From Alphaproteobacteria bacterium (GTDB taxonomy: Bacteria > Pseudomonadota > Alphaproteobacteria > Sphingomonadales > Kordiimonadaceae): a DNA stretch of 42,551 nucleotides. The notes under the pieces were generated by a model. It had not been told where the DNA came from and searched no databases. It was given only the letters and a program-made list of their open reading frames with translations. The position numbers and the translations under genes are program-made. Below, in pieces: positions 35,176 through 42,551 of this stretch. The stretch is from the NCBI GenBank assembly GCA_021774695.1, contig JAJFIU010000155.1, positions 1 to 42,551 of the forward strand, read 5' to 3'. Every line of letters starts with the position of its first letter. Position 1 is the first letter of the stretch.

Positions 35176-35578
35176 GGGGCCCTCGCCGAGACCTCAACCA
35201 GTATTATCCGTGCACTATAGTCGGTCTAACGCCGAAATTGGCAGGCTCAATAATCCTATATGGGTTCGCTTGCCCAAATTACGACCCAAAATTACTGAAT
35301 AGTCGGCGATACAGGCTTGCATAACTGAGTTGCCAGTCTTAAGTGAACAGTGTTATTTTTATGTACGGTATTAATCGGTTTTACCGATTATAATAATCGA
35401 TATCCCCATGTTGATTTTATGTCCATAAAGCTTAAAGTAGCGCCTGAAAAACATAACGAAATTCTTGATGTAAATTTATGAAATTTGCTACTTCAGTGAA
35501 CCACCATTTAAGCAGCATCCAAAAGACATAGAGATGCGTACACAGTTCAATCATCCATTGTATTACAGGAGCTAACTC
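35176..35578. other. Long A+T-rich divergent promoter region (AraC copy 3 / peroxiredoxin)
   Basis: The 403 bases have no supportable gene. The right half is A+T-rich and contains the predicted peroxiredoxin promoter and dyad at 35372-35394. Nothing distinct was recognised in 35176-35340 or 35400-35560, apart from general A+T richness around 35455-35495. Confidence 0.5.
35372..35394 (+). promoter_or_regulatory. Peroxiredoxin promoter -10 with overlapping operator-like dyad
   Basis: TAATCGG (35372-35378) and CCGATTA (35384-35390) are a perfect 7-base inverted repeat, spacer TTTTA. The second arm runs into a consensus -10, TATAAT (35389-35394). The -35 is poor, which would fit a promoter needing an activator. 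This leaves a leader of about 180 bases. Confidence 0.45.
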
Positions 35579-36184
35579 ATGGCCGTTCTTGCCGGAAAAC
35601 CCGCACCAGACTTCACTGCCGCCGCCGTTATGGCTGACGGTTCTATCAACGGCGCTTTCAATCTGAAAGACTATATCGGCGACGATTACGGGTTGGTATT
35701 TTTCTATCCGCTTGATTTCACTTTTGTGTGCCCTTCAGAAATTCTGGCCTTTCATAACCGCATGGGCAAGTTCAAGGAATTAGGCGTGAAAGTTGTCGCC
35801 GTTTCTGTGGACAGCGAGCACACCCACGCTGCATGGCGCAACACACCAACCGCCCAAGGCGGCCTTGGCCCGGTTGACTTCCCCATGGTTGCAGACAAAA
35901 CCAAGCAAATCGCCCGCGATTATGACGTGTTGATCGAAGAAGACGGCATCAGCCTGCGCGGTACCTTCCTTATTGGCAAAGACGGCATGGTTTGGCACCA
36001 GTATGTTAACTTCCTGCCGCTTGGCCGCAACGTGGACGAGTTCGTGCGCCTTGTTGAAGCGCTGCAGTTCCACGAGGAACACGGTGAAGTATGCCCTGCC
36101 GGATGGAACAAAGGCGACGAAGGCATGAAAGCCGACGCAGCCGGTGTTGCCGACTATCTGGGCAAGCACGCCGACGAGCTTTAA
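35579..36184 (+). CDS. Typical 2-Cys peroxiredoxin (AhpC/Prx1 family)
   Basis: A 201-residue peroxiredoxin that reduces hydrogen peroxide and organic peroxides in the cytoplasm. Seen: peroxidatic C51 in PLDFTFVCPSE, the supporting Arg in SLRGTF (R127), the GGLG motif (94-97) linked with sensitivity to over-oxidation, and resolving C172 in HGEVCPAGWNKG, which makes it the typical two-Cys type. Reductant would be an AhpF/thioredoxin system, not encoded here. ATG 35579 has AGGAG 7 bases upstream. It has its own promoter region and a strong terminator, so it is probably monocistronic. Confidence 0.97.
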   Translation: MAVLAGKPAPDFTAAAVMADGSINGAFNLKDYIGDDYGLVFFYPLDFTFVCPSEILAFHNRMGKFKELGVKVVAVSVDSEHTHAAWRNTPTAQGGLGPVDFPMVADKTKQIARDYDVLIEEDGISLRGTFLIGKDGMVWHQYVNFLPLGRNVDEFVRLVEALQFHEEHGEVCPAGWNKGDEGMKADAAGVADYLGKHADEL

Positions 36185-36257
36185 TCTAACCAGTTTCCTC
36201 TCTGAGAAAGGCCCGTTTTCCTCCAGAATGATACGAGGGTCCTCTCTCAAGACCTAT

Positions 36258-36286
36258 AGGCTCCGGTGTTCCGGAGCCTTTTTTAT
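36258..36286 (+). terminator. Intrinsic terminator after peroxiredoxin gene
   Basis: AGGCTCCGG (36258-36266), loop TGTT, CCGGAGCCT (36271-36279), then a run of T (TTTTTTATT). Strong Rho-independent form, 73 bases after the stop. Confidence 0.92.
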
Positions 36287-36336
36287 TGCCGCGTCCCAGT
36301 TCTGCTATAAATTAAACTACGGAGAGGAACTACACA

Positions 36337-37224
36337 ATGGAACAGGCTACAGCCGACACCACGGATACCGACGAAGACCTTCTTGCGCCGTGGCTTGGTG
36401 GTCGCAGCTTCAATGATTGCTACGCCGAGTATGACGCACTGGGCTATGTCACTTTCGAAAATGTCATGCCGCCGTCCGATGTGGAGGACGTGCGAACAGC
36501 ACTGGCCCCGCACCTGAACCGTACCGGGCGCAATGACTTTGAGGGTTTCCGCTCCAACCGGGTTTATTCCTTACTCGCCAAATCACCTGAAGTGTTCTCG
36601 AAAATGGTGATGCATCCGCTGGTGATGGCCTTTGCCGAGCGCGAACTGGGTTCTTCGTGCTTGTTGTCTGCGTTGTTGGCGATCAACCTGCATCCCGGTG
36701 AAACCGTGCAAGACTGGCACAGCGACGACAGCCAAATCAGCATTCCGTTGCCCCATCCAGCTTACGGCGTCAGCGCCTTCTGGGCAATTGACGACATGAC
36801 AGAAACAAACGGTGCCACCGAAATTATCCCGAAAAGCCACTTGTGGACCACGCCCCAGATGAACGGCCCCGACTTCGAGGATGCTTACGACCCACGGGAA
36901 CGAGACGCTAATATCGACCCCAAACCAAGGGACGATGCGCTGAAGATTACCCTGCCGTCAGGCTCGTTGATGGTGGCAAAAGGTACCTTATGGCACCGGG
37001 GCGGCGCTAACAAATCAGGTGCACCCCGGTTGATTGTAACGCCCCAATATTGCCCCGGCTGGGCGCGCCAGCTTGAAAATATGATGGCGGCCGTTCCAAC
37101 CGAAATAGCCGCAACCCTGCCGAAACGCGTGCGCGAACTGATGGGCTATTCAATCCATGAAGCTTTCATGGGTTATGTGGACGGCGTTCATCCCGACAAA
37201 TTGTTGGCCGACATTAACGATTGA
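36337..37224 (+). CDS. Phytanoyl-CoA dioxygenase (PhyH) family protein
   Basis: A 295-residue Fe(II)/2-oxoglutarate-dependent oxygenase. The metal triad is visible: H128-x-D130 in QDWHSDDSQ and distal H220 in GTLWHRGGANKS, followed by R231 in APRLIVTPQY for 2-oxoglutarate. Also seen are FWAIDDMTETNGATEIIPKSH and the PhyH N-terminal GYVTFENVMPPSDVEDVR. The family hydroxylates fatty acyl-CoAs and many small molecules; the substrate here is unknown. ATG 36337 with GGAGAGG about 9 bases upstream. It follows the peroxiredoxin terminator, so has its own promoter, and converges on TcmP with a 45-base gap. Confidence 0.93.
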   Translation: MEQATADTTDTDEDLLAPWLGGRSFNDCYAEYDALGYVTFENVMPPSDVEDVRTALAPHLNRTGRNDFEGFRSNRVYSLLAKSPEVFSKMVMHPLVMAFAERELGSSCLLSALLAINLHPGETVQDWHSDDSQISIPLPHPAYGVSAFWAIDDMTETNGATEIIPKSHLWTTPQMNGPDFEDAYDPRERDANIDPKPRDDALKITLPSGSLMVAKGTLWHRGGANKSGAPRLIVTPQYCPGWARQLENMMAAVPTEIAATLPKRVRELMGYSIHEAFMGYVDGVHPDKLLADIND

Positions 37225-37269
37225 ACTTCGCACTTCAAAAATAATGAAATTAATAGCAAGCGGCTTTTG

Positions 37270-38427
37270 TTACTTCGGAACGATTACTGTTCCATATGTC
37301 GCTACTCGGCCTCGTGGATTTTTGTGCCGCAATTCGATGACATCACTTTGCTGCATGACTTTGAGGATTTCTTTAATATCCGCTTCCCATACATATGGAA
37401 GTTCTAGTGCATCCAGGCATTTTTCATAAACGCAAGGACCTAAGCGTACTAAATTCCTAATCTTTTGTTCCATTTTGTCCAAATTTCGCCCTCGAAGCTC
37501 ATCAAATGACCGCTGCCGAGCGCTAATTGGAGCCGCAAGCGGAGCAAAAAGGTCATCAGTTCCAACACGTTTAGCTCGCTGTTCATATTTTAAAATATTT
37601 CGAACTTTCTCCTGTTCCTCCACCGTTCTCGATTCAACTTTGCGGAACTCAACAAGCCCCTTTTGGTGATTAGTGCCATAGACCAAATAAAAATAAGTAC
37701 GGTCAGCTGTACCAAAAAGGACTCGAGTGCTAGTTACGTACTTGACTTTTCCTACCTGTTTCAGTCGCTCGCAGTAAGTCTCGATAATTGCGTCTTCGCG
37801 CTCTAGGCCTTCGTTCCGCTTCTCGGCTATCTTTTCGCGCCAATTTCCTCCTCCAAACAGATCATCCATTTGCCCACGAGTGTCATCATCCTCATTGGTC
37901 AAATGCTTATTGATAAACGTGTACATAAAATTGATAAGAAACTCGCCGGGTAGGTCTAGGATAGGCTTCAGCGAATTCATTGGTAAATCTTTGAAACCAG
38001 TGGGGTCTATGAAGCAGAAAGAAAAGGCATTCCCAACAAAGCCTGCTATTTTATCCACCGCAGTTTCAAATTCATCATTGATCGGTTCACAATCTGCTCC
38101 TTTTACTGTTGATAGGAAACCTTTCAAGTCAGCAAACGACTTAGGATTGCTTTCTACGAAAAGGCATCTCAATGATTTGGAAGCGCCCGGCCGAAAGGAT
38201 TGTCTTTTAATTTTCTTGAGTGTTTTTAATGCAATTGCAAAAGAAGTATCGTTGTAGTTCTCGGCATCAGATCGCCAAGGACCGGAAAAACCATCAATGT
38301 AAGCAAAATCTATACTTGGGCGCTTCGAATTGAAAATATTGTACGCAAGGCGCTCTAGGTAGTTTTCTAGAAAAAAATGCTTCACATAAGTTTGTGGTTT
38401 ATCTTGGTAATCTTCAAAAGGTAACAA
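37270..38427 (-). CDS. tcmP: Three-Cys-motif partner protein TcmP
   Basis: A 385-residue protein matching the TcmP family (three-Cys-motif partner), which occurs next to DUF5131/Gp37-Gp68 proteins, as here. Residues ~15-250 look like a Rossmann-type domain with methyltransferase-like elements: D45 in FAYIDGFSGPW, E92 in LRCLFVESNP and D141-P-T-G in FCFIDPTGFKDLP. Residues ~315-385 resemble a winged helix. No biochemical function is firmly known to me; methyltransferase-type folding is inference. The start is TTG 38427 with GGAGG 5 bases upstream. It follows the DUF5131 gene by 23 bases on the same strand, so both belong to one operon. Sampled lines are about 37-40% G+C against 57% in a sampled line of the neighbouring PhyH gene, suggesting transfer. 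Confidence 0.9.
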   Translation of the reverse strand: MLPFEDYQDKPQTYVKHFFLENYLERLAYNIFNSKRPSIDFAYIDGFSGPWRSDAENYNDTSFAIALKTLKKIKRQSFRPGASKSLRCLFVESNPKSFADLKGFLSTVKGADCEPINDEFETAVDKIAGFVGNAFSFCFIDPTGFKDLPMNSLKPILDLPGEFLINFMYTFINKHLTNEDDDTRGQMDDLFGGGNWREKIAEKRNEGLEREDAIIETYCERLKQVGKVKYVTSTRVLFGTADRTYFYLVYGTNHQKGLVEFRKVESRTVEEQEKVRNILKYEQRAKRVGTDDLFAPLAAPISARQRSFDELRGRNLDKMEQKIRNLVRLGPCVYEKCLDALELPYVWEADIKEILKVMQQSDVIELRHKNPRGRVATYGTVIVPK

Positions 38428-38450
38428 GTGCCCCTCCAGTCAGGGCAAAT

Positions 38451-39194
38451 CTAGAGCGCGATCCGTTGATCGGACGTATCAGGAAATTCGTCCCAATACT
38501 CGCCGTCAAGCTCGCGTCCATTAGACTTCGGCCTGAAGCCACCCCATTGCTTAAAGAAAAACGCAACCCCTGCATTTTTGCATTCGTCCCTGACATCGCG
38601 AGCCCAGTCGATCCGCATTGGTCGATAGCCGGGACCGCTCTCGCCTCCAACAATAACCCAGTGTATTCCTGATAAATCAAGCTTTCCAACGGGCCCCACT
38701 AGAGGTTCAACAGAAAGAAACCTAACCAATGTGTTAGTCTCACGCAAATGTTTTACTCTGGACTTGCGTTTTCCGTCCTCAACAGAGACCCCAAGCCAGA
38801 TATGAGAAGGCACTGGTTCATCAACGTACCGTGCGTTGATATATTTCTTCATCAATGAACTACGTTTTGTAAGCACCTGAAACGTATGCCAGTGAGCAAG
38901 CTCCATGGTATCAAACACTTTATCGATGAATTTTCTCGGTACGTCTTTATGAAAAAGGTCGCTCATCGAATTCACAAAGATCATCCTAGACTTTTTCCAA
39001 GTCAGCGGTTGTTCTGTCCTGTCAGGGCGCAAGGTAAGATCAAACCCGGTTTCAAACGGATGCCCTTTTACACCGCGAAATCGCTCGGAAAATCGTTCTG
39101 CATAACAGTGATCACAGCCCGGGCTAATTTTGGTGCATCCCGTCACAGGGTTCCACGTCGCGTTAGTCCATTCTATACTAGATTTGTCCGACAT
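38451..39194 (-). CDS. DUF5131 (phage Gp37/Gp68 family) three-Cys-motif protein
   Basis: A 247-residue protein of the phage Gp37/Gp68 (DUF5131) family, thought to be related to radical-SAM TIM-barrel enzymes. It starts at ATG 39194 with AGGAGA upstream. The N-terminal IEWTNATWNPVTGCTKISPGCDHCYAE holds the three-Cys motif C20-x6-C27-x2-C30, a likely iron-sulfur ligand set. Further family features are FVNSMSDLFHKDVP, FQVLTKRSS, IWLGVSVED, FLSVEPLVGPV, IVGGESGPGYRPM and the FFFKQWGGF end. It is the first gene of the operon with tcmP. Its promoter carries a perfect alphaproteobacterial LexA box, so induction after DNA damage is predicted. The substrate is unknown; nucleic-acid modification or repair would fit (inference). 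Confidence 0.93.
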   Translation of the reverse strand: MSDKSSIEWTNATWNPVTGCTKISPGCDHCYAERFSERFRGVKGHPFETGFDLTLRPDRTEQPLTWKKSRMIFVNSMSDLFHKDVPRKFIDKVFDTMELAHWHTFQVLTKRSSLMKKYINARYVDEPVPSHIWLGVSVEDGKRKSRVKHLRETNTLVRFLSVEPLVGPVGKLDLSGIHWVIVGGESGPGYRPMRIDWARDVRDECKNAGVAFFFKQWGGFRPKSNGRELDGEYWDEFPDTSDQRIAL

Positions 39195-39211
39195 GACTTC
39201 TCTCCTGATAA

Positions 39212-39245
39212 GAACAAATATAGAACAAATTGCCCTCAATCTCAA
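39212..39245 (-). promoter_or_regulatory. DUF5131-tcmP promoter with LexA (SOS) box
   Basis: On the minus strand TTGAGA (39240-39245), a 17-base spacer and TATATT (39217-39222) form a good sigma-70 promoter, 22 bases before the start codon. GAAC-AAATATA-GAAC (39212-39226) is an exact GAAC-N7-GAAC, equivalently GTTC-N7-GTTC, the direct-repeat LexA site of Alphaproteobacteria. It covers the -10 element, the usual place for repression. Confidence 0.75.
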
Positions 39246-39292
39246 GTTATGATTGAATCACGGATGAGTCCAGCGCGCAACCCTATTGATAC

Positions 39293-39880
39293 CTAGTGAA
39301 CCAAATCCCACGCTGGAGGCGGGGTGGTGACGGGTTTGGTCAGGTCAAAGCTGGCCAGAAAATCAAGGTCTGGCCGCACAAGGCCGTAGGTGAAGTTGTT
39401 GCCCTTTACCGCCATGCTCCAAACATTGTCGGGGCTGCGGGTGTTGCCGTTATCAAAGAAAATCTTCACGCTCTCGGCGTCCACAATGAAATCAGCGTCG
39501 CTGTCGTCCGGTGCGCCGTCACCCGCTGCGGTTTCACCGCCGTACATGGTTACCGCGTCTGAATGGCCGTTTTCATGCCTGTGGTCATGCTTTAGGCGCA
39601 GGCGGTCGTCGGCTATTTTGGTCACAATCCAGACCCGCGAGTGGTTATCATTATAGTGCAGCGGCACTTTTATTTCTGTGTCGGAGCAATCACGGATATG
39701 CATCACCAATTTGGCGCTGCGCCATGGGTCACCCTCGGGCGCGCGGACAACCGTGCCCTCAAAGGCCTTGCCGCAATTGGCCTGCAAGGTTTCAAACAAA
39801 CCATCCCCTATACTCTCGGCATTTACGGGAGCAGCATAAAAGGCCATTAGGGCGACAGAAATTAAAGCAGGACGAAACAT
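39293..39880 (-). CDS. Secreted protein of unknown function with HDHRHENG motif
   Basis: A 195-residue protein. I start it at ATG 39880 (MFRPALISVALMAFYAAPVNA-ES), which gives a clean signal peptide and has AAGGAAAA upstream; the longer open frame is not needed. The mature part has two Cys (LQANCGKAFEG, HIRDCSD), a conserved-looking core LHYNDNHSRVWIVTKIADDRLRLKHDHRHENGHSD, a YGGET element, and a C-terminal LDFLASFDLTKPV.TPPPAW. The HDHRHENGHSD cluster could bind metal. I recognise similar secreted proteins in other bacteria only as uncharacterised. It stands alone between the SOS cassette and the divergent GFA gene, and G+C returns to the local norm. Confidence 0.75.
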   Translation of the reverse strand: MFRPALISVALMAFYAAPVNAESIGDGLFETLQANCGKAFEGTVVRAPEGDPWRSAKLVMHIRDCSDTEIKVPLHYNDNHSRVWIVTKIADDRLRLKHDHRHENGHSDAVTMYGGETAAGDGAPDDSDADFIVDAESVKIFFDNGNTRSPDNVWSMAVKGNNFTYGLVRPDLDFLASFDLTKPVTTPPPAWDLVH

Positions 39881-40042
39881 AGATTTTCCTTCAATTGAGC
39901 AAGGCTGTTTAGGCCAGCCTACAAACCCGCAGACGACCGGGCAAGTGAAACTAAGCCGACCACCAAGCAATTATGACCCAGTGCACCCTTTTAAAAAATA
40001 CCGCCGAGGCCCATACTATATACTGGTAAAACTGAAGGAAGC

Positions 40043-40501
40043 ATGATGGGAAACCCAGACATTAGTTCAACCGACGACTTCGGGAAAATTTCGCCCGGCG
40101 GATGCCTTTGCGGCGCCGTGCGTTATGAGGTCAAAGGGCCTTTGCGGGATGTGGTCAATTGTCACTGCAGTTTTTGCCAAAAACAACACGGCGGCTTCGG
40201 ACCGCACACAAAAGCGCGCAAGGTCAACATCACGCTCACCAAAACTGACGGCCTGGATTGGTACAAAACATCAGACGTTGCCAGGCGCGGATTTTGTCGC
40301 GAATGCGGTTCTGGCCTTTTTTGGGAACCGTTTGACCTGGATGCCACCGGCATTATCGCCAGCACGCTGGACGGCCCCACGGGCCTGAAAACCATGGGGC
40401 ATATCTATGTGGCTGAAAAGTCAGATTTTTACCAGATAACCGACGACCTACCGCAATTTGAGCAGTCATCCAACGGCGAACTGGTCAACGACTACCGCTA
40501 A
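40043..40501 (+). CDS. GFA-family (glutathione-dependent formaldehyde-activating-like) zinc protein
   Basis: A 152-residue protein of the GFA/CENP-V fold. All seven zinc-ligand cysteines are present: C21-x-C23 in GGCLCGAVRYEV, C40-x-C42-x2-C45 in VNCHCSFCQK, and C85-x2-C88 in GFCRECGSGLFW. Founding members were described as adding formaldehyde to glutathione, but most homologues have unknown substrates, so the enzymatic role is open. There are two adjacent ATGs (40043, 40046) with GAAGGAA upstream; either may be used. It lies 59 bases before the amidohydrolase on the same strand and probably shares its transcript. Confidence 0.93.
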   Translation: MMGNPDISSTDDFGKISPGGCLCGAVRYEVKGPLRDVVNCHCSFCQKQHGGFGPHTKARKVNITLTKTDGLDWYKTSDVARRGFCRECGSGLFWEPFDLDATGIIASTLDGPTGLKTMGHIYVAEKSDFYQITDDLPQFEQSSNGELVNDYR

Positions 40502-40560
40502 ACCAACAATTTGCCAAACCCCATAATCGTGTTAGCTCACATAAGGAGCTAAGGGGAAGA

Positions 40561-42348
40561 ATGATGGGAAAATGGCAAAAACGCGCGCTGCGAACGATTG
40601 TTGTGGTTGGGGTTATCGTATTTGCGGGCTGGGTATGGCTGAAACCTGCTACCGCGCCTGATACGCTGATTTTCACCGGCGGCCCCATTGTCACCATGAA
40701 CCCGGCCCAGCCAACAGCAGAAGCGCTCTACATTGAAAATGGACGCATCAAAGGCGTTGGCAGCCTTGCGGCGATGCAGGCAATAGCTGATATTTCTGGC
40801 GGAGCCAGCGAAATAGACCTGAACGGCGCATCACTGATGCCCGGGCTTATCGAGCCACATTCGCACCCGATTGCCGCCGCACAGTTTGCAGCCACCATTG
40901 ATGCCAGCGGCTTTTCCCACACTAGCCGCGCCAGTGTGATGCAAGCCCTGCGCGACGGTGCAGCAGCAAGCAGCAGAGACTGGGTTATGGCCTTCGGCTG
41001 GGATCCGGTGATGATTGACGATCTGGAGCCGCCAACGCTGACGGAACTGGACGCCATCTCGCCGGACAAACCGCTCTTGATCCTCACCCAGATGATGCAC
41101 GATGCCTATGCCAACTCGGCCGCGATGGAGGCAGCGGGCATTGTCGGCGATGTGGCCAACCCACCAGCAGGCGAGTTCGTGCGCGACGAGGCCGGCAAGC
41201 TTACTGGCACTGTGCGCGAAGTCGGAGCCATTGGCGTACTGTTCGCCGCCATGCCAACACCGCCCGCAGGTGCGAACGACCTGCTGCTCAATCTGTTTTT
41301 CGCTGAATATGCAAAGGCGGGCTACACCACTGTCGCCGCAGTTGGCCCGGTGGGCAATGACCGGGATCCGGTCGCGCTGTTGAAGCGCCGCACCGCCAAC
41401 CTGCACACACCCGTGCAATCAATCATCTATGCCCTGCCCCACCAAATATCAAAAAGCCAATCACCAGAGCAACCCATAGGCGCAGCGCCCGTTGTCGGTG
41501 TTAAATTCTGGATGGACGGCAGCCCCTATGCAGGCGGCGCGGCTGTCGCAGAGCCTTACGTGGCCTCGGCCCTGACCACTGAGCGATTGCACCTTAAGCC
41601 GGGGCACCGAGGCGCGGTGATGATCCCGGTCGAGGATTATGAAGCCCAGTTTGCCGACTATCACGCTCGCGGCTTTCAAATAGCGACCCACGTGCAAGGC
41701 GAAATGGCGGTTGAGCGCGTGCTGGATGTGGCAGAACGCGTACTGGCGGCAAACCCCCGACCAAACAACAGCAGCGGCCACCGCCACCGGCTCGAGCACA
41801 ACGCGCTGATTACTTCCGAGCAACTGGCGCGCGCCCACGGGCTTGGGTTCACCACCAGTTTTTTCATCGACCATGTGCGTTTTTACGGCGACAAGCTACC
41901 TGCACTGTTCGGGCCTGAACGCACCGACCGCTACATGCCAATCGGTACGGCCTTGAAAGCCGGGCACCGTGTCAGCGTGCACAGCGACACGCCTGCAACC
42001 CCCATCGGGCCGCTCAGGTCACTGGTGACTATGCTGGCCCGGCAACCTGATGCGGGCGGACCTGTTGTTGGTGCGGGTGAAATACTAACCCGCGAGCAAG
42101 CCCTGCACGCCCTTACCATTAACGGTGCATGGCAATTAGGCCTAGAGGGTGAGCGTGGTAGCCTGGAGGTGGGCAAGCAAGCTGATCTGGTGATGTTGTC
42201 CAATAACTTGATGACAGTGGCGGTTGACGAGATTGAAAACACCGAAGTACTAGGAACCTGGATCAACGGCCAACCGGTAGACACCCGCAAAACCACACTG
42301 ACCAACGCGGGGCTATGGTGGGACATTTTTGCGGAGATGATATTCTAG
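40561..42348 (+). CDS. Membrane-anchored YtcJ-like amidohydrolase
   Basis: A 595-residue amidohydrolase-family-3 (YtcJ-like) enzyme with an N-terminal membrane anchor (residues 11-27, RTIVVVGVIVFAGWVWL), probably facing the periplasm. Seen: DTLIFTGGPIVTMNP and MPGLIEPHSHP with metal ligands H100-x-H102, GVKFWMDGSPYAGG (candidate carboxylated Lys), FQIATHVQGEMAVERVLD, HRHRLEHNALIT, the catalytic Asp in VSVHSDTPATPIGP, and the closing SLEVGKQADLVMLS. Family members hydrolyse amide or N-acyl bonds; the substrate is unknown. ATG 40561 follows AAGGAG and AAGGGGAAG. Its last four bases overlap the stop of the convergent gene at the window end. Confidence 0.92.
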   Translation: MMGKWQKRALRTIVVVGVIVFAGWVWLKPATAPDTLIFTGGPIVTMNPAQPTAEALYIENGRIKGVGSLAAMQAIADISGGASEIDLNGASLMPGLIEPHSHPIAAAQFAATIDASGFSHTSRASVMQALRDGAAASSRDWVMAFGWDPVMIDDLEPPTLTELDAISPDKPLLILTQMMHDAYANSAAMEAAGIVGDVANPPAGEFVRDEAGKLTGTVREVGAIGVLFAAMPTPPAGANDLLLNLFFAEYAKAGYTTVAAVGPVGNDRDPVALLKRRTANLHTPVQSIIYALPHQISKSQSPEQPIGAAPVVGVKFWMDGSPYAGGAAVAEPYVASALTTERLHLKPGHRGAVMIPVEDYEAQFADYHARGFQIATHVQGEMAVERVLDVAERVLAANPRPNNSSGHRHRLEHNALITSEQLARAHGLGFTTSFFIDHVRFYGDKLPALFGPERTDRYMPIGTALKAGHRVSVHSDTPATPIGPLRSLVTMLARQPDAGGPVVGAGEILTREQALHALTINGAWQLGLEGERGSLEVGKQADLVMLSNNLMTVAVDEIENTEVLGTWINGQPVDTRKTTLTNAGLWWDIFAEMIF

Positions 42349-42551
42349 CTAAACAAGCGCCCGGCGAACCAGTCACGGAAACCGCTGGTCGCATCATCGT
42401 CGTCAAGGCCTACAAGCTGTGCCAAATAGTTGCCCGCAATGCCGTCACCCACCGCGGTTGAAGCAACCAGATAAATGATGAAGCGTGCATGCCGCTCTGC
42501 GACGCTGTTTTTAACAATCATATCCCCGGCTGAAGCTTTAACCGCCTCAAC
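42345..42551 (-). CDS. Unknown protein, C-terminal fragment (5' end outside window)
   Basis: On the minus strand the frame is open from the window edge to a TAG at 42345-42347, giving the last 68 residues of a protein. The visible part includes MIVKNSVAERHARFIIYLV, then GDGIAGNYLAQLVGLDDDDATSGF, and ends RDWFAGRLFS. Codon use looks normal for this genome, and the tail-to-tail overlap with the amidohydrolase supports a real gene end. I do not recognise the family. Confidence 0.6.
   Translation of the reverse strand, partial: VEAVKASAGDMIVKNSVAERHARFIIYLVASTAVGDGIAGNYLAQLVGLDDDDATSGFRDWFAGRLFS

Noticed and set aside
1..42551. CRISPR arrays, insertion sequences, prophage or integrase genes
   Set aside because: No regular spaced repeats, transposase or integrase motifs, or phage structural proteins were found; the Gp37/Gp68-type gene is an isolated two-gene cassette.

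Overview
The window looks like a stretch of alphaproteobacterial chromosome, probably from a free-living marine type; I would guess near Kordiimonadales/Emcibacterales, but that is inference. Reasons: the core block carA / carB / greA next to yqeY / dnaG / rpoD, a DUF2336-type protein, a direct-repeat LexA box of the alphaproteobacterial form (GAAC-N7-GAAC), and moderate G+C. No phage structural genes, insertion sequences, rRNA or CRISPR arrays were seen.

Layout. 1-546: C-terminal end of an FAD oxidoreductase. 621-7797 (minus): O-antigen-ligase-like membrane protein, a secreted S10 serine carboxypeptidase and two abutting S9 prolyl-oligopeptidase-family proteins, one of which has lost the canonical nucleophile. 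7915-7991: a CAU-anticodon tRNA. 8101-12470: a PspB-like small membrane protein (minus), then a hybrid histidine kinase overlapping a secreted amidohydrolase (plus). 12499-17560 (minus): dnaG, rpoD and a retropepsin-like aspartic protease as one run. 17661-19671: a LysR regulator with a divergent 64-aa gene and a perfect operator-like dyad, then a DJ-1/PfpI protein; this module separates yqeY (19714-20169) from dnaG. 20457-26463 (plus): carA, an outer-membrane beta-barrel gene inserted between carA and carB, carB, and greA with a hairpin-bearing leader and a strong terminator.

26566-30181: Lrp/AsnC regulator (minus), DUF2336/PAS-like protein and TraB/GumN protein (plus). 30283-35175 (minus): a fatty-acid-hydroxylase/DUF2147 fusion and three tandem paralogous membrane AraC regulators. 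35579-37224 (plus): 2-Cys peroxiredoxin and a phytanoyl-CoA-dioxygenase-family protein. 37270-39194 (minus): a low-G+C two-gene cassette, DUF5131 (phage Gp37/Gp68 family, three-Cys motif) followed by TcmP (three-Cys-motif partner). 39293-42551: a secreted protein of unknown function, a GFA-type zinc protein, a membrane-anchored YtcJ-like amidohydrolase, and the 3' end of an unknown gene.

The most notable item is the DUF5131-TcmP pair. Its promoter (TTGAGA-N17-TATATT) has a perfect GAAC-N7-GAAC box covering the -10 element, so this poorly understood radical-SAM-like pair is predicted to be under SOS control. Also notable are the hydroxylase-DUF2147 fusion with an internal signal-peptide-like segment, the nucleophile-less S9 paralogue, the outer-membrane gene inside carAB, and a recurring pattern of 12-20 bp tandem duplications sitting at start or stop codons.
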